Shown piece by piece: positions 25,909 through 37,640 of a DNA stretch of 64,000 nt (the stretch's first letter is position 1; each line of letters begins with the position of its first letter). Below the pieces are notes generated by a model. The model was not told the origin of the DNA and did not search any database. It worked only from the letters and a program-made list of their open reading frames with translations. This DNA comes from Todiramphus chloris collaris (Eukaryota > Chordata > Aves > Coraciiformes > Alcedinidae): assembly GCA_025345505.1 (NCBI GenBank), contig JANVCC010000018.1:61160232-61224231 (forward strand). The letters are read 5' to 3'. Position numbers and translations under genes: made by a program.

Positions 25909-28900
25909 TATAGACATGGGCAAATACATATCTGATATGGTATGCAAATATGATCATAGCAATTAAATTCCTTTGTTTATAGGCCTGAATGGTTAATTGT
26001 CAGCTGTATTGTGTTTCCACCCTTTTCTGGAGTGAAGTTAAGTGGGGTCATTTTGCTATTTTCCCAATTAACAGAGAAATAGTGACACCAAAGAATACTG
26101 CTGTTTTGCACAAGAGTTATAATTGTTTCCTTCTTTTGTTTTTTTTTATCCCTATTGTATTTTGTAGAATATATTTTGAATTGACTTTTCTGCCATTGAC
26201 TTGGAGTTTATAAATTCCAATGTTTTCAATTAAAGTTCTCCATCTATACACACTGGAGCAGAATTATTGTCACACAAATTCTTAAACAGCAAGTAATTAC
26301 ATGAAAGCTTGTGAATCACTCAACTTCTTACAGTTTGGCTGATTTTCTCCCATGCCTACCTAATCTGTCCTTGGATATCTGGTAACAGCACCTACAACTT
26401 CCCTCCTTAGTATTCTGTTTGACTGGCAGTACTTTTGACTGCAGAGTACTTATCCCTGCTTTCCCCCTGCTTTTTGCAGCTTCTGTAAATGGTGGGTTTC
26501 TGCATAGAGCTAGTTTCCCTTGACTTTGGGGATTAGACAGAGATCTGGTGCTATGGAGTTGCCCTTACTGTGGTAGCATCACATAAAGTAAATGTTCTAG
26601 ATGAAGGGAATAAACACTATTTTCTGTTACAGATAAATAGCTGTACTCAGAAGCTATACTATATTTCCATATACCAAAATAAGATTTTATTGTCATTGTT
26701 ATAGTGGGCCCACAGATGTTTTTGGATACTTCATCTCTAAGAAATGTTTTGCACAGACCTACTTCCATCCAGTATGTATATGGTGGAATAGTGAGAAAAA
26801 TGGACAGTTGACTGAAAAATGTTAATACCAGAAATACCTACAATACACATACATTTTTTTACCACCAGTTCTTTGTCAGAACATTCACCACAAAGAAGGA
26901 AAGTCTACTGCATAAGACATTTAAAATAGCACTGGAAAATACACTAGAGCAAGTCTTGTAGCAAACAGTTTAACAATAAATGGGAAAAGAACAGGTTTTT
27001 ACTATTACTCAGTTTAAATGTTTCAAAATTAACTATACAGTTCACTTTTTTTACTGTAACTGTTAAGCTGCTTGAGAACTTCTTCTGTGTTTGACACCTA
27101 TTAAGAAGCCAAAAGAAATGCTGAATAACTTTTTACAGGAGTTTTACACTTAGTGGTTGTCTTCTGCATGGACGGTGTTCTCTTTGCTTGAAGTTTTACA
27201 AGTTTTGAAATAATCAATGTAAGTTGAAGTTAATAACATTCTGCATCAATAACGTACTTATCTACTAATATTGCACTTTGCAGTAAACACTCAGTTCCTC
27301 TGTAAATATGTAAGTACTATACACTTACCAAGCCATCCCCATGTTCTTTCTTTAACAGGGAAACACCAGCTATCTAGCATTCTACTGTGTCTTGTTTTTT
27401 TCTATTAGGAAGAGAAAATAGTCTATGTCAAGGTTCATAGCCAAGAAAAAAATGACAAATCAATCTGAAGCCATATGCTACGATATGCTCCTGCTTGAAA
27501 CTAGATGGAGTATGTCCAAGCTGTACTCCGTTTAGGTGGGAAGCGGATATGTTGAAATGTTGAATAATTTTTCTGGGTGGCTTTATACTTTTGTCTACAA
27601 ATATTTACTATAGAAAATTTTTAAAGCTGAAAAAGCAACATTGTCCAATTTATAACAAACCAAAAGTGTTCCTCTGACAACAAGAAAACACTGGAATTAG
27701 AAAACATGGTCAGTTGTCTGTGGGAGTAATTCTTGTAAAGCAAAACTGGGAACAGTGCTCTTGTAAGGGTATTAGAAATAACTTCCTAGCAAAATTCTTT
27801 TGGCCAGAATTGTAGGAACAAAATTTGCCTCTCTAGATCACCTTCCTGCCTCTGTCATATTTTAGCTATAAAAGTTCTTCTTAACAAAGAGAAGAATAAT
27901 TATTTATTCTTTCACCAAAAATGAAACAGTGACAAGTAAAGGAGTTACCTGACACTGACAGACATAATATCCCATTTACAAGCTTGCCCTATTTACTGTA
28001 CTGCTAGGCTCTATAACATTTTGAAATTACCTGAATTTAGAAAATTTTAAAACTGTACTCTATTACATCTATTAATATTTAAAATGTATGTAAACGATGC
28101 AAGTTGTTTCTGTTAAGGGACAGTGTTGGAGAATGGATTAGTTTGTGAATGCTGGGTGGATAAAAACTTCCTGTGTTTACATACTGAGTACTCAGGGAGA
28201 ATGTTCTTCTGAAAATTGGGTTGCCAGGTATCACTGTTCTTTTTCATTGAATGAAGAGGATTTTCTTTACATTTGATTCCTAGTTTTCAATACCTCTATC
28301 TACACCAAGCAAAGATAGTTTTACGGGTGACACAGGACCACAAGTCAAGATTAGGACTGCTATTTTAAAGAGAAGATGAGGCAGATAAGGTATGCTGTGG
28401 TAATTAAGTCCCTAGCCACATGCTGTGTAACATCCTGATGATTTCTTTTACAAAGCTTTGCTCTGGCAACTTGGCCAGTCAGATAAGGAAATCTCTGGTT
28501 ATCCTAGATTGGTAAGATCTTGAAAGAAGGAATCTGGAGGTTCCGCTAGAGATAGAACACAAATACCAGATGTACAGTGCATGTTATTTTATCTGGTATA
28601 GCTTGTTTAAAGATATGACAAGTGCTTTACCTTCACTGTAATAAAGTATATTAATTGTTTATCTTGTAACTTTGACTAATAATTGGTATGGTCATGATCT
28701 GAAGCCGTTACACCCATAGGGTAGTTTGGTAGTTTCTCACAAGTTATAAACAAGGCAGAGAAATACTCAACCTAGACATACTTTGAAGGGTTCTGGAGTG
28801 GTGTCATGGGCTTCATACCGCAGTGTGAAACCTAGTTTGGAGATTGCTGATGACACCATCACAGCTGTGGACGTCAGTTTATTTTAGCAGATGATAACAA

Positions 28901-31650
28901 ATAACTCACTGAGGTGCATTTTGGAGGACAGGAGTGAATGGCTTGTGATTCACCAAAAGTATTGTTTCTTTAGACAGAGTCTATCTTTCAAGGAAAAATT
29001 CTTCCTGATTAATTCAAATCCCACAGGATCAATAATAAAATAAAATGCAAACTAAAATGTTTTCTGAAGTTCTTAAGTTTCTTTTTGATTTTGGATCTTG
29101 AAGTCCATTTGTGCTTCAGTCCGAAAAAAAAAAAGGATCTGGATTAAGACCCAATGTCTTTGTTTGGTTTGTGTTTCATCTATAAGTAAAAGACAGATGG
29201 ATGGTAACAGGCATAAAATCATATGTAGAAGAAAAATGATTGACCACATAATATAATGTGGATAATTATTTGTTTCCCTATTATAAAGAGCCCTTTGTAA
29301 GGTAGTCCAGGCAGTAACAATACTGTGCAGCACCCTGAACGCACAAAAATAATATCATGTGTACTGTCTTTTTTGTTGATCCAAAAACTATTGTGTGCAT
29401 TTCTTCAGTTACAGTTACTGTAATCCATCAGTGACTAGAAGCCTGTGATGATGAAGCAGGTAGGGCTTTTTGAATCTATAGAATAACTTTCATCCAAGAT
29501 TTGTAGTGTTTGTACATCAATGATTAATTGAGACTGACAACATTTTGGGGAGAATTTTCATCCCAGATGTGTAGACATAAGGACAGAATCAATAATTAGC
29601 AGAGCTTCCTGCTCTTAGATTTAGAAATATATACTGTACTGACTTTCCTCTTACATGTTCTGATTATATCTAAAGAGTTGCAGCACCACAGCTCCAACTA
29701 TCATTGCTATCAACTGAGTCCAAAAGCAACGTACACTTTTATACTTCCATACTTTTCACATTATTCCTGTAACTATATTTTTAACTTCCCTATGCCATTA
29801 GATGTTTTTAAACAAAGTTAAGAAACATTTAAGTCACAAAGGCAAAGACTCAAAGTCGGTGTCAGTGACAAACTTGACAAGCTTGAAAGCAATGACATTT
29901 CCTTAAAAAATAATAAGGCTTACAATTGCCTTTATGCCACCCCATCAGGCATATGTATTATACAGCCTTTAATGGCATTACATGGTTTTTGACATTATTT
30001 TATCAAAAACTTATGATATACTTTTATCTCAGATTTCACATAAGAATCAAAAATTCCAATGCAAATTGGAATCTGGTCTTCTGTCAGGAATGGGATCCAC
30101 AATGAGTTGAGCTAAAGGTAACACTGGTGAAAGTTCATTGTCTATATAAATAGCCACAGAAGTTGTATAAAATATTTTGCCAAAGGTATATTTTTACAGC
30201 TATTTTACTTGCATTTTATGGATGGGTTCCAAGTCAATGCTTAAAAGGGAATGTATTATAAGGTCTACGTGCTCTTGCTCTTCCAAGATCTCCTCCTATT
30301 TCCTTATTTGCATTTCTTCTTCTTGTTCTGTTTCTATGCATCTGTGTCTTCCCTCTGTCTTTCCACACCCCTCTTTCTGATCAGTTTATAATGGAGCAAA
30401 TTAGATTATTTCATCCTTGTCTGCTGCAATATATTCACTTCTACCTGGATGTTTTCTTTATGGACATATATGAACACATCATGTCTGAGCAACAGATTTC
30501 TGTGAGGAAAAAGAAAACCTTTATCTACTTATACATACTTATAGATAAAATTTACCTGGTCAGGAATACAATGTGTCCTTGACATGAGCATTTTTTTTCA
30601 GTGCTTTTTACTAAAAAAATCATGCATGTTGTTTGAAATCATCCCAGAAAGCCATGGCAAGAAACTTCCATCAGCAATAGTCTGATAAAGTGTGTGATTT
30701 CTGTCGAACTTTATATTCTAATAAACAAATCTGGGGTGCCAGTAGCCACAGCAGAAGAGTTTTTCTTAAAAAAAAACATGTTATCATAAATGGCCCCTGT
30801 AACTACTTGTCTATTGCTAGGCTTTGGTAGCAAACTGTGGATGCAATGAGGACAGCATAAGTTTGCATCCAACTGGGAAATAATTTTAAAAGCTCCAATA
30901 TTTTTCATAAAGAAAAAAACAAGTGTTGAGCTGGAAGCACGGGTCCTAGCGAGGTCTTGGGGTTCTTTTGTAAAATCTGACAAAATGGAGCTTGTTTCTT
31001 CCCCACAGCTTGCTTAGGACTCCACAACCTTCACTTAACTGTTGCTTATTTATGTTAATTTCTTTTGATCAATAAATCAGGTGAACCGCTATGGTAAGAA
31101 TGAGCAAACAGTACTATGGGAATGAAATTGTTAACTAAAATTTCAGAAAAATTACATAGCAGAAGCTTGCAAAGTCTCTGTGGTTTATCCCAACAACATA
31201 GCTGCCTCGTGGTTACTGGCATATCTCCCAACTTCCAAGATGTTGTTAGCAGCAAACAAAAGTACAGTACAGCTTTATTTTGTGGAGCATCTGCCATGCA
31301 AACATGCTCACATGTTTTACCTGGTAGCACATATGCAGTATGGGAAATGCAAGTAAAATAATATTTTTGCAGTAACATAGCTTTATTGAAGAGAGTTCCT
31401 TAAAGCATCTTTACAGAGAAAATAGGGTTGATTTCACCAACAGGATCAGCTGCTGAATAATTCAAAATATCAGTATTCGCCATTATTGTACAGGGGGTTT
31501 TTTACAAAATTTATTTCATATGGATTGTGTTGCTTACGAGAATTGAGTGTCCATGTATTGTGCAACTGTTCTTGCCCATGGTTAATAAGCAAACAGGACA
31601 TTTATATTCTAGTGACCTCTTGTTTATTTCTCCTTAAATTATGCTAAATT

Positions 31651-31965
31651 GACAGACTGAGAGAGTTGGGATTGTTCAGTCTGGAGAAAAGAAAGCTCTG
31701 GGGAGACCTTATTGTGTCCTTCCAGTATCTGAAGGGGGCCTACAGGAAAGCTGGGGAGGGACTTTTTAGACGGACAGACAGTGATAGGACTGGAGGGAAT
31801 GGATTCAAATTAGAGATAGGTAGATTCAGATTAGACATTAGGAAGAATTTCTTCCCCATGAGGGTGGTAGGACACTGGAACAGGTTGCCCAGAGCGGTGG
31901 TGGAAGCCCCATCCACAGAAGTTTTTAAAACCAGGATGGATGGGGCTCTGAGCAACCTGCTCTAG
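31651..31965 (+). pseudogene. CR1 ORF2 C-terminal remnant (reverse transcriptase polyprotein)
   Basis: An open frame of about 104 codons matches the C-terminal tail of CR1 ORF2p. It contains [18 protein letters not shown] near the start, FQYLKGAYRKAGEGLF, then RFRLDIRKNFFPMRVVGHWN followed by RLPRAVVEAP, and ends DGALSNLL before a TAG stop. In full-length elements this tail follows the endonuclease and reverse transcriptase domains, which are absent here, so the fragment cannot be catalytic. No frameshift or premature stop interrupts this part. There is no start context or promoter, so it is not expected to be a host gene. Confidence 0.9.
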
Positions 31966-32060
31966 TGGGAGGTGTCCCTGCCCATGGCAGGGGAGTTAGA
32001 ACTAGATTATCTTTAAGCTCCCTTCCAACCCTGACAATTCTATGATTCTATGATTCTACG
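31651..32060 (+). mobile_element. CR1 LINE, 5'-truncated, best-preserved copy
   Basis: This 410-bp segment is a textbook CR1 3' end. It covers the ORF2 C-terminus, a short 3' UTR containing GTGGGAGGTGTCCCTGCCCA and TAGATTATCTTTAAGCTCCC, and the terminal tandem ATTCTATG repeat ending near ATTCTACG. It is 5' truncated, as most genomic CR1 copies are. The intact terminal repeat and open ORF2 end indicate a relatively recent insertion compared with the other copies here. CR1 typically leaves no clear target-site duplication, and none was seen. Confidence 0.95.
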
Positions 32061-35000
32061 TATCTAACTGGCACAAAAAACTCTTTCTTAAACCATTTCC
32101 CTAAATGTGACTCCTTAAAAGTTGCTAAGCATCTGTTAAAAAGCCTGTGCTGCTCTAATGACTACTTCTGCCTTCTCTTGATTCTATATAATATTTTTTC
32201 ATCTGAATCCTCCCAGAGCATGGGCTTATAGCAGAAAAATATCTGAAAGCTTTTCTGTATGCTAGTGAAAAGGGCTGATAGTCTTCAAATAGTTTTTTTC
32301 AGGCTTATATAAACTCAGACCATTATGCAAACTGAGACAACGGCACTTTGAGATAGGAAATAGGATAAGTGACAAGAAAAAGGTCTCTTGAACATCCCCC
32401 ATTTCATAGGCTCAGGTACATACCTCTGACCAGGGTGCATAATGCAACCCCCTTTACTTGTTGATCCTGCCTATGCTGAGAAACCGAATAACTGTATTTT
32501 TGTGAAAGATGTTACAACAGCATCTCTGCTATATTGTAACAAATGCTCCATGATATAGTGCTAAGGCCCTACTGCAAAGAGCTGTGATTTGGTGTCTGAC
32601 AGACTGGTATCTTCTACCTTCCTAACCACCAGATTGCCTGCAGTACATGGAGTACAGATATGCTCCATATGACCTCTTGAAGTTGTCTTCTCTGCCCAAT
32701 ACTATTAAAGATTGAGTGGACTAGGGCAAGGAGCACAGTCCTCTTTCCATATGGTTTGGACAGTGGTGTTAAGAAAGGAAAGGCTGAAGGTTCTGTGGTC
32801 TTATATTTACTGTTCATATATTTACTGGTCAACAGCTATGTAATGCACAATACAGAGCAGAGTCAGGAATCCAAATCCCAGCCTTTCTTTACCCTCCCTG
32901 GTGAGAGCACTATGGGTGCCAAATTTGCTCTTTCCCTATTGCAAACCAATCCTTGAGTCTTTACTTCACAATCATGTCAGTAGTTCTCAAACGAAGTATT
33001 CCCATGTGAGACAGGCAGGGCTTTTCTGGAGATTATTCCATCTATTTCAGTAAGACCAGCCGTTAAAATCACAGACAGTTTCTGAACAAGTTACTTTCAG
33101 CAGGTTATATATCTCATCACTGCTGTCATCTCTCAGGAATACTTCTCTTCAAAGCTAGATCTGCAGGTACCTTCTCTCTTCTTTGCCTTCCATGTTCAGA
33201 CCTGGAAATCTCTTCTTGAAGAAGATCAAGGTTCATGTTAGGTTGATGTGCGTTTGTTAGCACACCCTTGGAGCCAGGCAGCAAACTGTATCTCCAGAAA
33301 TGCATCTTTAAGCAGAGAGGAAAAGTTGGTGTGCAAAACTCTTAAGTTCTATTGGTTTTTATTTTCTGTTCTGTAACTTTTGCTTCTACTGGTGATGGTT
33401 ATTACCTCAGGTTAGGGTGACCACTCATCCCAGGCACTCCCCATCTCTTGATAAGATACTAACAGAGTTCCTCCTCTTTTGGTCTCTTGTTCCATCTTGG
33501 AATTACTTGGCAGAAAAGCAAGTGAGTTGAGAGGTTTTTTTTTTTCTCATGCCTTAGCCACTAACACTTCACAAATAAAAATGAAAACTGATGAGCTTGG
33601 AAAGGTACATGTATTTTTTTCACAAGTCTCAAGTTCAAGATGATAACATGATTCACTCCTCTCAAATAATTTGCACATCTCAGTCTACAAGTCATGAACC
33701 TTCATGTCTAAACCAAGTTTTTGTACTGAAAGGATCTTTGTGGGAATAAGGACCACTTCCAGTAACAGCTTCTGCTATTCACGTTCTTCAGCATTCATAG
33801 TATTTCACAAAGTTCTGGTCCCAGCTTCTGCCTACCCAAAGACAAGAATGATGGTTTAGTCCCACCAGCATATTCCATTCATAACAAAAAAACCAAAATC
33901 CTTGGACTGAGTTTCAAGATCTGTGAAATTTATACCACTACCTCAGTTCCTATCTCATACTTTTCTGGTCTTGTTCAGAGGTAGATACACACTTTCAAGA
34001 ATGCTTCTTCCCAATGAAAATAAACCCAAAATACTGCATTCACTACCTGAGTTTCACTTCTCTACCTCCTCTTCAATATTTCTTCCTGTAACTTGGAGAT
34101 GAGATCTCTCGTTTACTCCAGTTGCAGAGTACCTGGATGTGAACTGCGGGAAGAATTTCTCAGTGTTCTTCCTTACTGACACCCTAAGGTTTCAGTAGGA
34201 TTTCATTCTTGTTCCTCCTGCCACACAATTTCTCCTCTACAGAACTCAGGCTATGTCCCCAGCTTTACAATGCCCAGTAATTCTCTTAACTCTTCTCAGT
34301 GACAGTGTCCTTTCCAGTGGTTATCTTCTTATCTAGGAAGGTCTGAGAGGTCCAGATGTGTTTGGCAGAATCTCTGTATGCCACATTTTGTAGAAATGAG
34401 GCTATTCTACTGCATCACCCCCTTTTTCTCTTTAACTAGTGTCAAAGTTTCATTTCATTGAGGATTTCAGCTTGACACCACCCTCGTGTTTATAGGTTGG
34501 ACGCTGCATGTTAGGTCAGTCTTCCCTTTTTAGAAGGAAGAGCATTGAGGTAAGTGTCTTAGATTTGCCTCCAACTGGAAGCTGTAAGATAGTAGAAAGT
34601 GACTTCCTGGGTAACTGCATGAAACCTGTTCTTGTATTTCACTGGCGAAATGTCAGAGCTTGAATGGTGACTCTGCTTGTGCATTGTCCTCAACTCTGAG
34701 ATGTGCAAAGCTGCTGCCTGGAGTGCTGGTCACAGCCATCATCTCTCATGAAACTGTTGAAGTATCTAGACACCATGCCACCTCTGGCCCTTTGGTTTTA
34801 TTCAGCCTGAGATGTCAAGCACTTCCTTCCACTAAAGAACAATTCATGGAGAACACTGGCTGCATTCTTCAACAGTGAAAATCATACCTATAAAGTAAGA
34901 ATTCAAAAGAGCCTTGTCTTTTCAACAATGTATTGTCAATATGCTGTAAGAGTCTGACTACTGATGTCTCAAACCTTGTGTGGTGATAAGATCTGGACAG

Positions 35001-37454
35001 ACAATGAGGAAGACCTGCCTGGAGGAAGGAGGTACCAATAGCTCTCAATAGTCCTCAGTGGCTCTGCCATCCTCCCCTGGCTCCTGGAAGCTAAATGAAC
35101 AATAGAAAGAGATAAATTCTTCATAGACAGGATAGTTTTTCAAGGTAGAAGCAGGATGTATGGGGGAGATTCGGTTAACTATAACCTAAGAACAGATACG
35201 GAGAAAGCAAGATGGGTTACTCAAATGCTTTCTAGAGTTTGCATCAACTTTTATAGACACTATTCATAGAAAGTGTCAAGGATTAGGGGTGGGCCAGTCT
35301 CTAGTCAAATAACACTCTCTATAAACCCTTCACCCCTCCCAGAAGGGGAAGAGAAAGGGAATAAGGGAGAGGGATTTATGGACTAGAAAAGAAAACTGAA
35401 ATAGCTTTAATGAAAATGATAATAACAACGTGAAATATATACATACACATACAAAACCAATATAGAACATAAACCCGCTGACGTCAATTACATCAGCACT
35501 GATGCTGTGGAGCAGGCACTGGGGAAGTCCCAGACTGGAGTCAGCGGTGGATAGCAACCAGATTTGGGAGCTGGTTTCTGAAAGTGAAGTAGGAAATGCA
35601 TGGATTGGGATTAAAAGCAGAATGGACAGAGTCCTCCTTGGATGCCCTCAGCTTTTTATTGATTATGATATATATGGGATGGAACACCTCACTAGTCAGT
35701 TTAGGGTTACCTGTCCTATCCAGTCCTCCCAGCAAGTACAGCCTTTTACTTTCTGCACCCTCAATGTTGTACACAAAATTTAGCAGTGACCTTGGTTTCC
35801 AGAGAAGCAGATATAAGCAAGAGCCTTTCTGCATACCAATCCTTGGTAGTAACTGTAAACATCAGGTGTTATCACTTCTAGAAACACACACTATCTGCAA
35901 AAATATGCCATTAACTTCATAAAGTACAGTTAAATAGAAGAGGCTTAGCTGCAAAGTAAAATTACTGAACAGAATTTATTATGTTCTAGCTCAAACCAGG
36001 ACAGAAAGTCAAACTAAATTTGTATTGTGCAATTCTCTTGATTCAGGGATGAATCCAGTCCGAATTTAGTCTCTCTTTTGTGCAATATTAGCTACCATCC
36101 ACAGCTGGCATCATCCTAAACTCTCAAAGGAATCATAAATTCTTCTCCTTTGGAGCACTTGGCAATGCAGGGAGGCTTCTCCCTCTTAGACCGTACTGTA
36201 ACCCTGAGCGTAATTCTACACTGATTTCCACATTGAAACATGGCTATGAGGTACTGTTGTCCCATCATCTAAAACCACTTCAGCTTTCATGAGCCTCTGC
36301 CAGTGGAAGTGGTACAGTGGATTTAAATAGCAGAAGTCAGCCATCTCCTGGACAGTCACCTAGCCATGCTTACTGCACAGAAGTCATATAGTAATGCGTA
36401 CCAAGAAACAACAGAGAAGGGTGCCTAGCATGAGTATTAATGAAATGAGGGAGGAGAGCTCATACCTGCCAGACTGCATACTTTCAAACTGGATTTCGAC
36501 CAGCCTTGTGTTCCTGTGATGATAGCATTTTGCAAGTGCTCAAATGGCAGCAACAGGCTAGCTTATTCTGAGACTCATTGAGCCAAATGGTCTAACTGGG
36601 AGATACACAGAGGATGCATCTCTGTGCCTGCTTAGACTCTCAGGATTCAAAAGACAGAGACCAGCTTTCTGCAATTCCAGCTCTTTTAATGTGTTTGAGC
36701 CAACACAGAAAAGGTAAAATGGAGTTTTAAATTGTAGGATATTTTTGTTTTCAGGAGGGAATGTTTATGGCAACTGAATTTTTGTCTCAGCTCTCACTGT
36801 TCCCCAAGGAGGAGCAGCATTTGCTACTGCTTAATAGGCATAGATTTTTCTTGCTGGCCTCTTTCAAAGCTGTCAGACAGAAGTGTGCAGTCAGTGGACC
36901 ATGATGCCCCTCTAAGACTTCCTCCCAGCTGTCTGTAACAGTAGCAATATTGTGCCCTGCTTAAACAGCCACCATTCATGCTAGATTCTCCGGCTTTCCC
37001 CTATTGCTGGAAGCCCACAGTGAATTCATCCACACATGTGCATAAATATCACTATAGTAGTCACCGGTAAGAATTATTACAATTCAGATAGGTATTATTT
37101 CCCTTCACAGTGCTGTTTTCACACATGTTTCCTAAGCAGTTTCCTTAGGAGCTAAAACTGTCCAGCATAGGCAATGACTGGAAAAGCCATGCCACTCTGT
37201 GTGTACGAATGCAGTAACTATGCCAGGATTTAACCCGCAGTAGAAAACACCAACCACTTGTAAGCTATCTGTAAGAACTAGTCTTCTACATGGGCCCTCA
37301 ATACAACTTATACAGAGAAAATAATTAATTACTTGCAAGGCTGAGCTGTCTAATGTCAGCAAAAATTACCAGAGGAGTGAACAAAAACAGGAATCCAGAG
37401 CTTGATCCCCTCTTCTGTCTTCACCTCAGTGCCTGGCTCGCCTTCCTACTTTTC
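32061..37454. other. unique DNA with a pyrimidine-biased block
   Basis: No gene was supported. From about 33.05 to 34.40 kb the plus strand is visibly rich in C and T (CTTCTCTTC- and TTCCTCC-like strings) with few purine runs, and GC is higher than in the flanks. A hAT-like terminal string, CAGTAGTTCTCAAAC, sits near 32.98 kb without a partner terminus. Open frames at 35.3-35.9 kb overlap on both strands and show no domain features. Confidence 0.55.
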
Positions 37455-37640
37455 ATGTACCATACAGTGCTCTGCAAACATTACTTTGCAAACATTATGT
37501 AGGTGGGCCTCACAACATCTCAGTGAGGTAATTAAACATACAAACCTCACACTGCAAACAGAGAAAGGGAGGCTCATAACTTGGCTTTCTTGCCAGGCTT
37601 GCAGGGAGAAGCAGTGTCACAGTATTTCAGACAGTTTCAG
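37455..37640 (-). mobile_element. MIR-like SINE, minus orientation
   Basis: On the plus strand the order of blocks is GGGCCTCACAACATCTCAGT, GAGGTAATTAAACAT, then CCTCACACTGCAAACAGAGA followed by AAGGGAGGCTC and ATAACTTGGCTTTCTTGCCA. This parallels the reverse complement of MIR, where CCTCACAACA, GAGGTAGGTA, TTTACAGATGAGGAAACTGA and AACTTGCCCA occur in that order. The copy is old and gapped. It lies inside a 142-codon plus-strand open frame, which is therefore a chance frame rather than a gene. Confidence 0.65.

Larger units (their letters stand above)
23601..31650. other. unique AT-rich non-coding DNA
   Basis: About 8 kb without a supported gene. It holds poly-A runs near 24.26 and 25.87 kb (the second followed by a GT/GTAT run), a 28-bp perfect palindrome at 25.79-25.82 kb, and a CNE-like AT-rich stretch at about 25.39-25.53 kb. 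A weak MIR-like string near 28.37 kb was not accepted. Confidence 0.65.

Noticed and set aside
28360-28440. AGATGAGGCAGATAAGG-like string considered as a minus-strand MIR core
   Set aside because: Only scattered matches and no flanking MIR blocks in the expected order.
32975-33000. CAGTAGTTCTCAAAC, resembling the terminal inverted repeat of a hAT DNA transposon
   Set aside because: No matching inverted terminus or target duplication was found nearby, and 15 bp is too short alone.
34510-34556. 16-bp potential microexon between CTTCCCTTTTTAG and GTAAGTG on the plus strand
   Set aside because: Both splice motifs are good, but 16 bp gives no coding evidence and the block is pyrimidine-rich overall, which inflates acceptor-like strings.
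36190-36245. GTAATTCTACACTGATTTCC, possibly another old sauropsid repeat tail
   Set aside because: Too short and diverged to separate from chance without a profile search.
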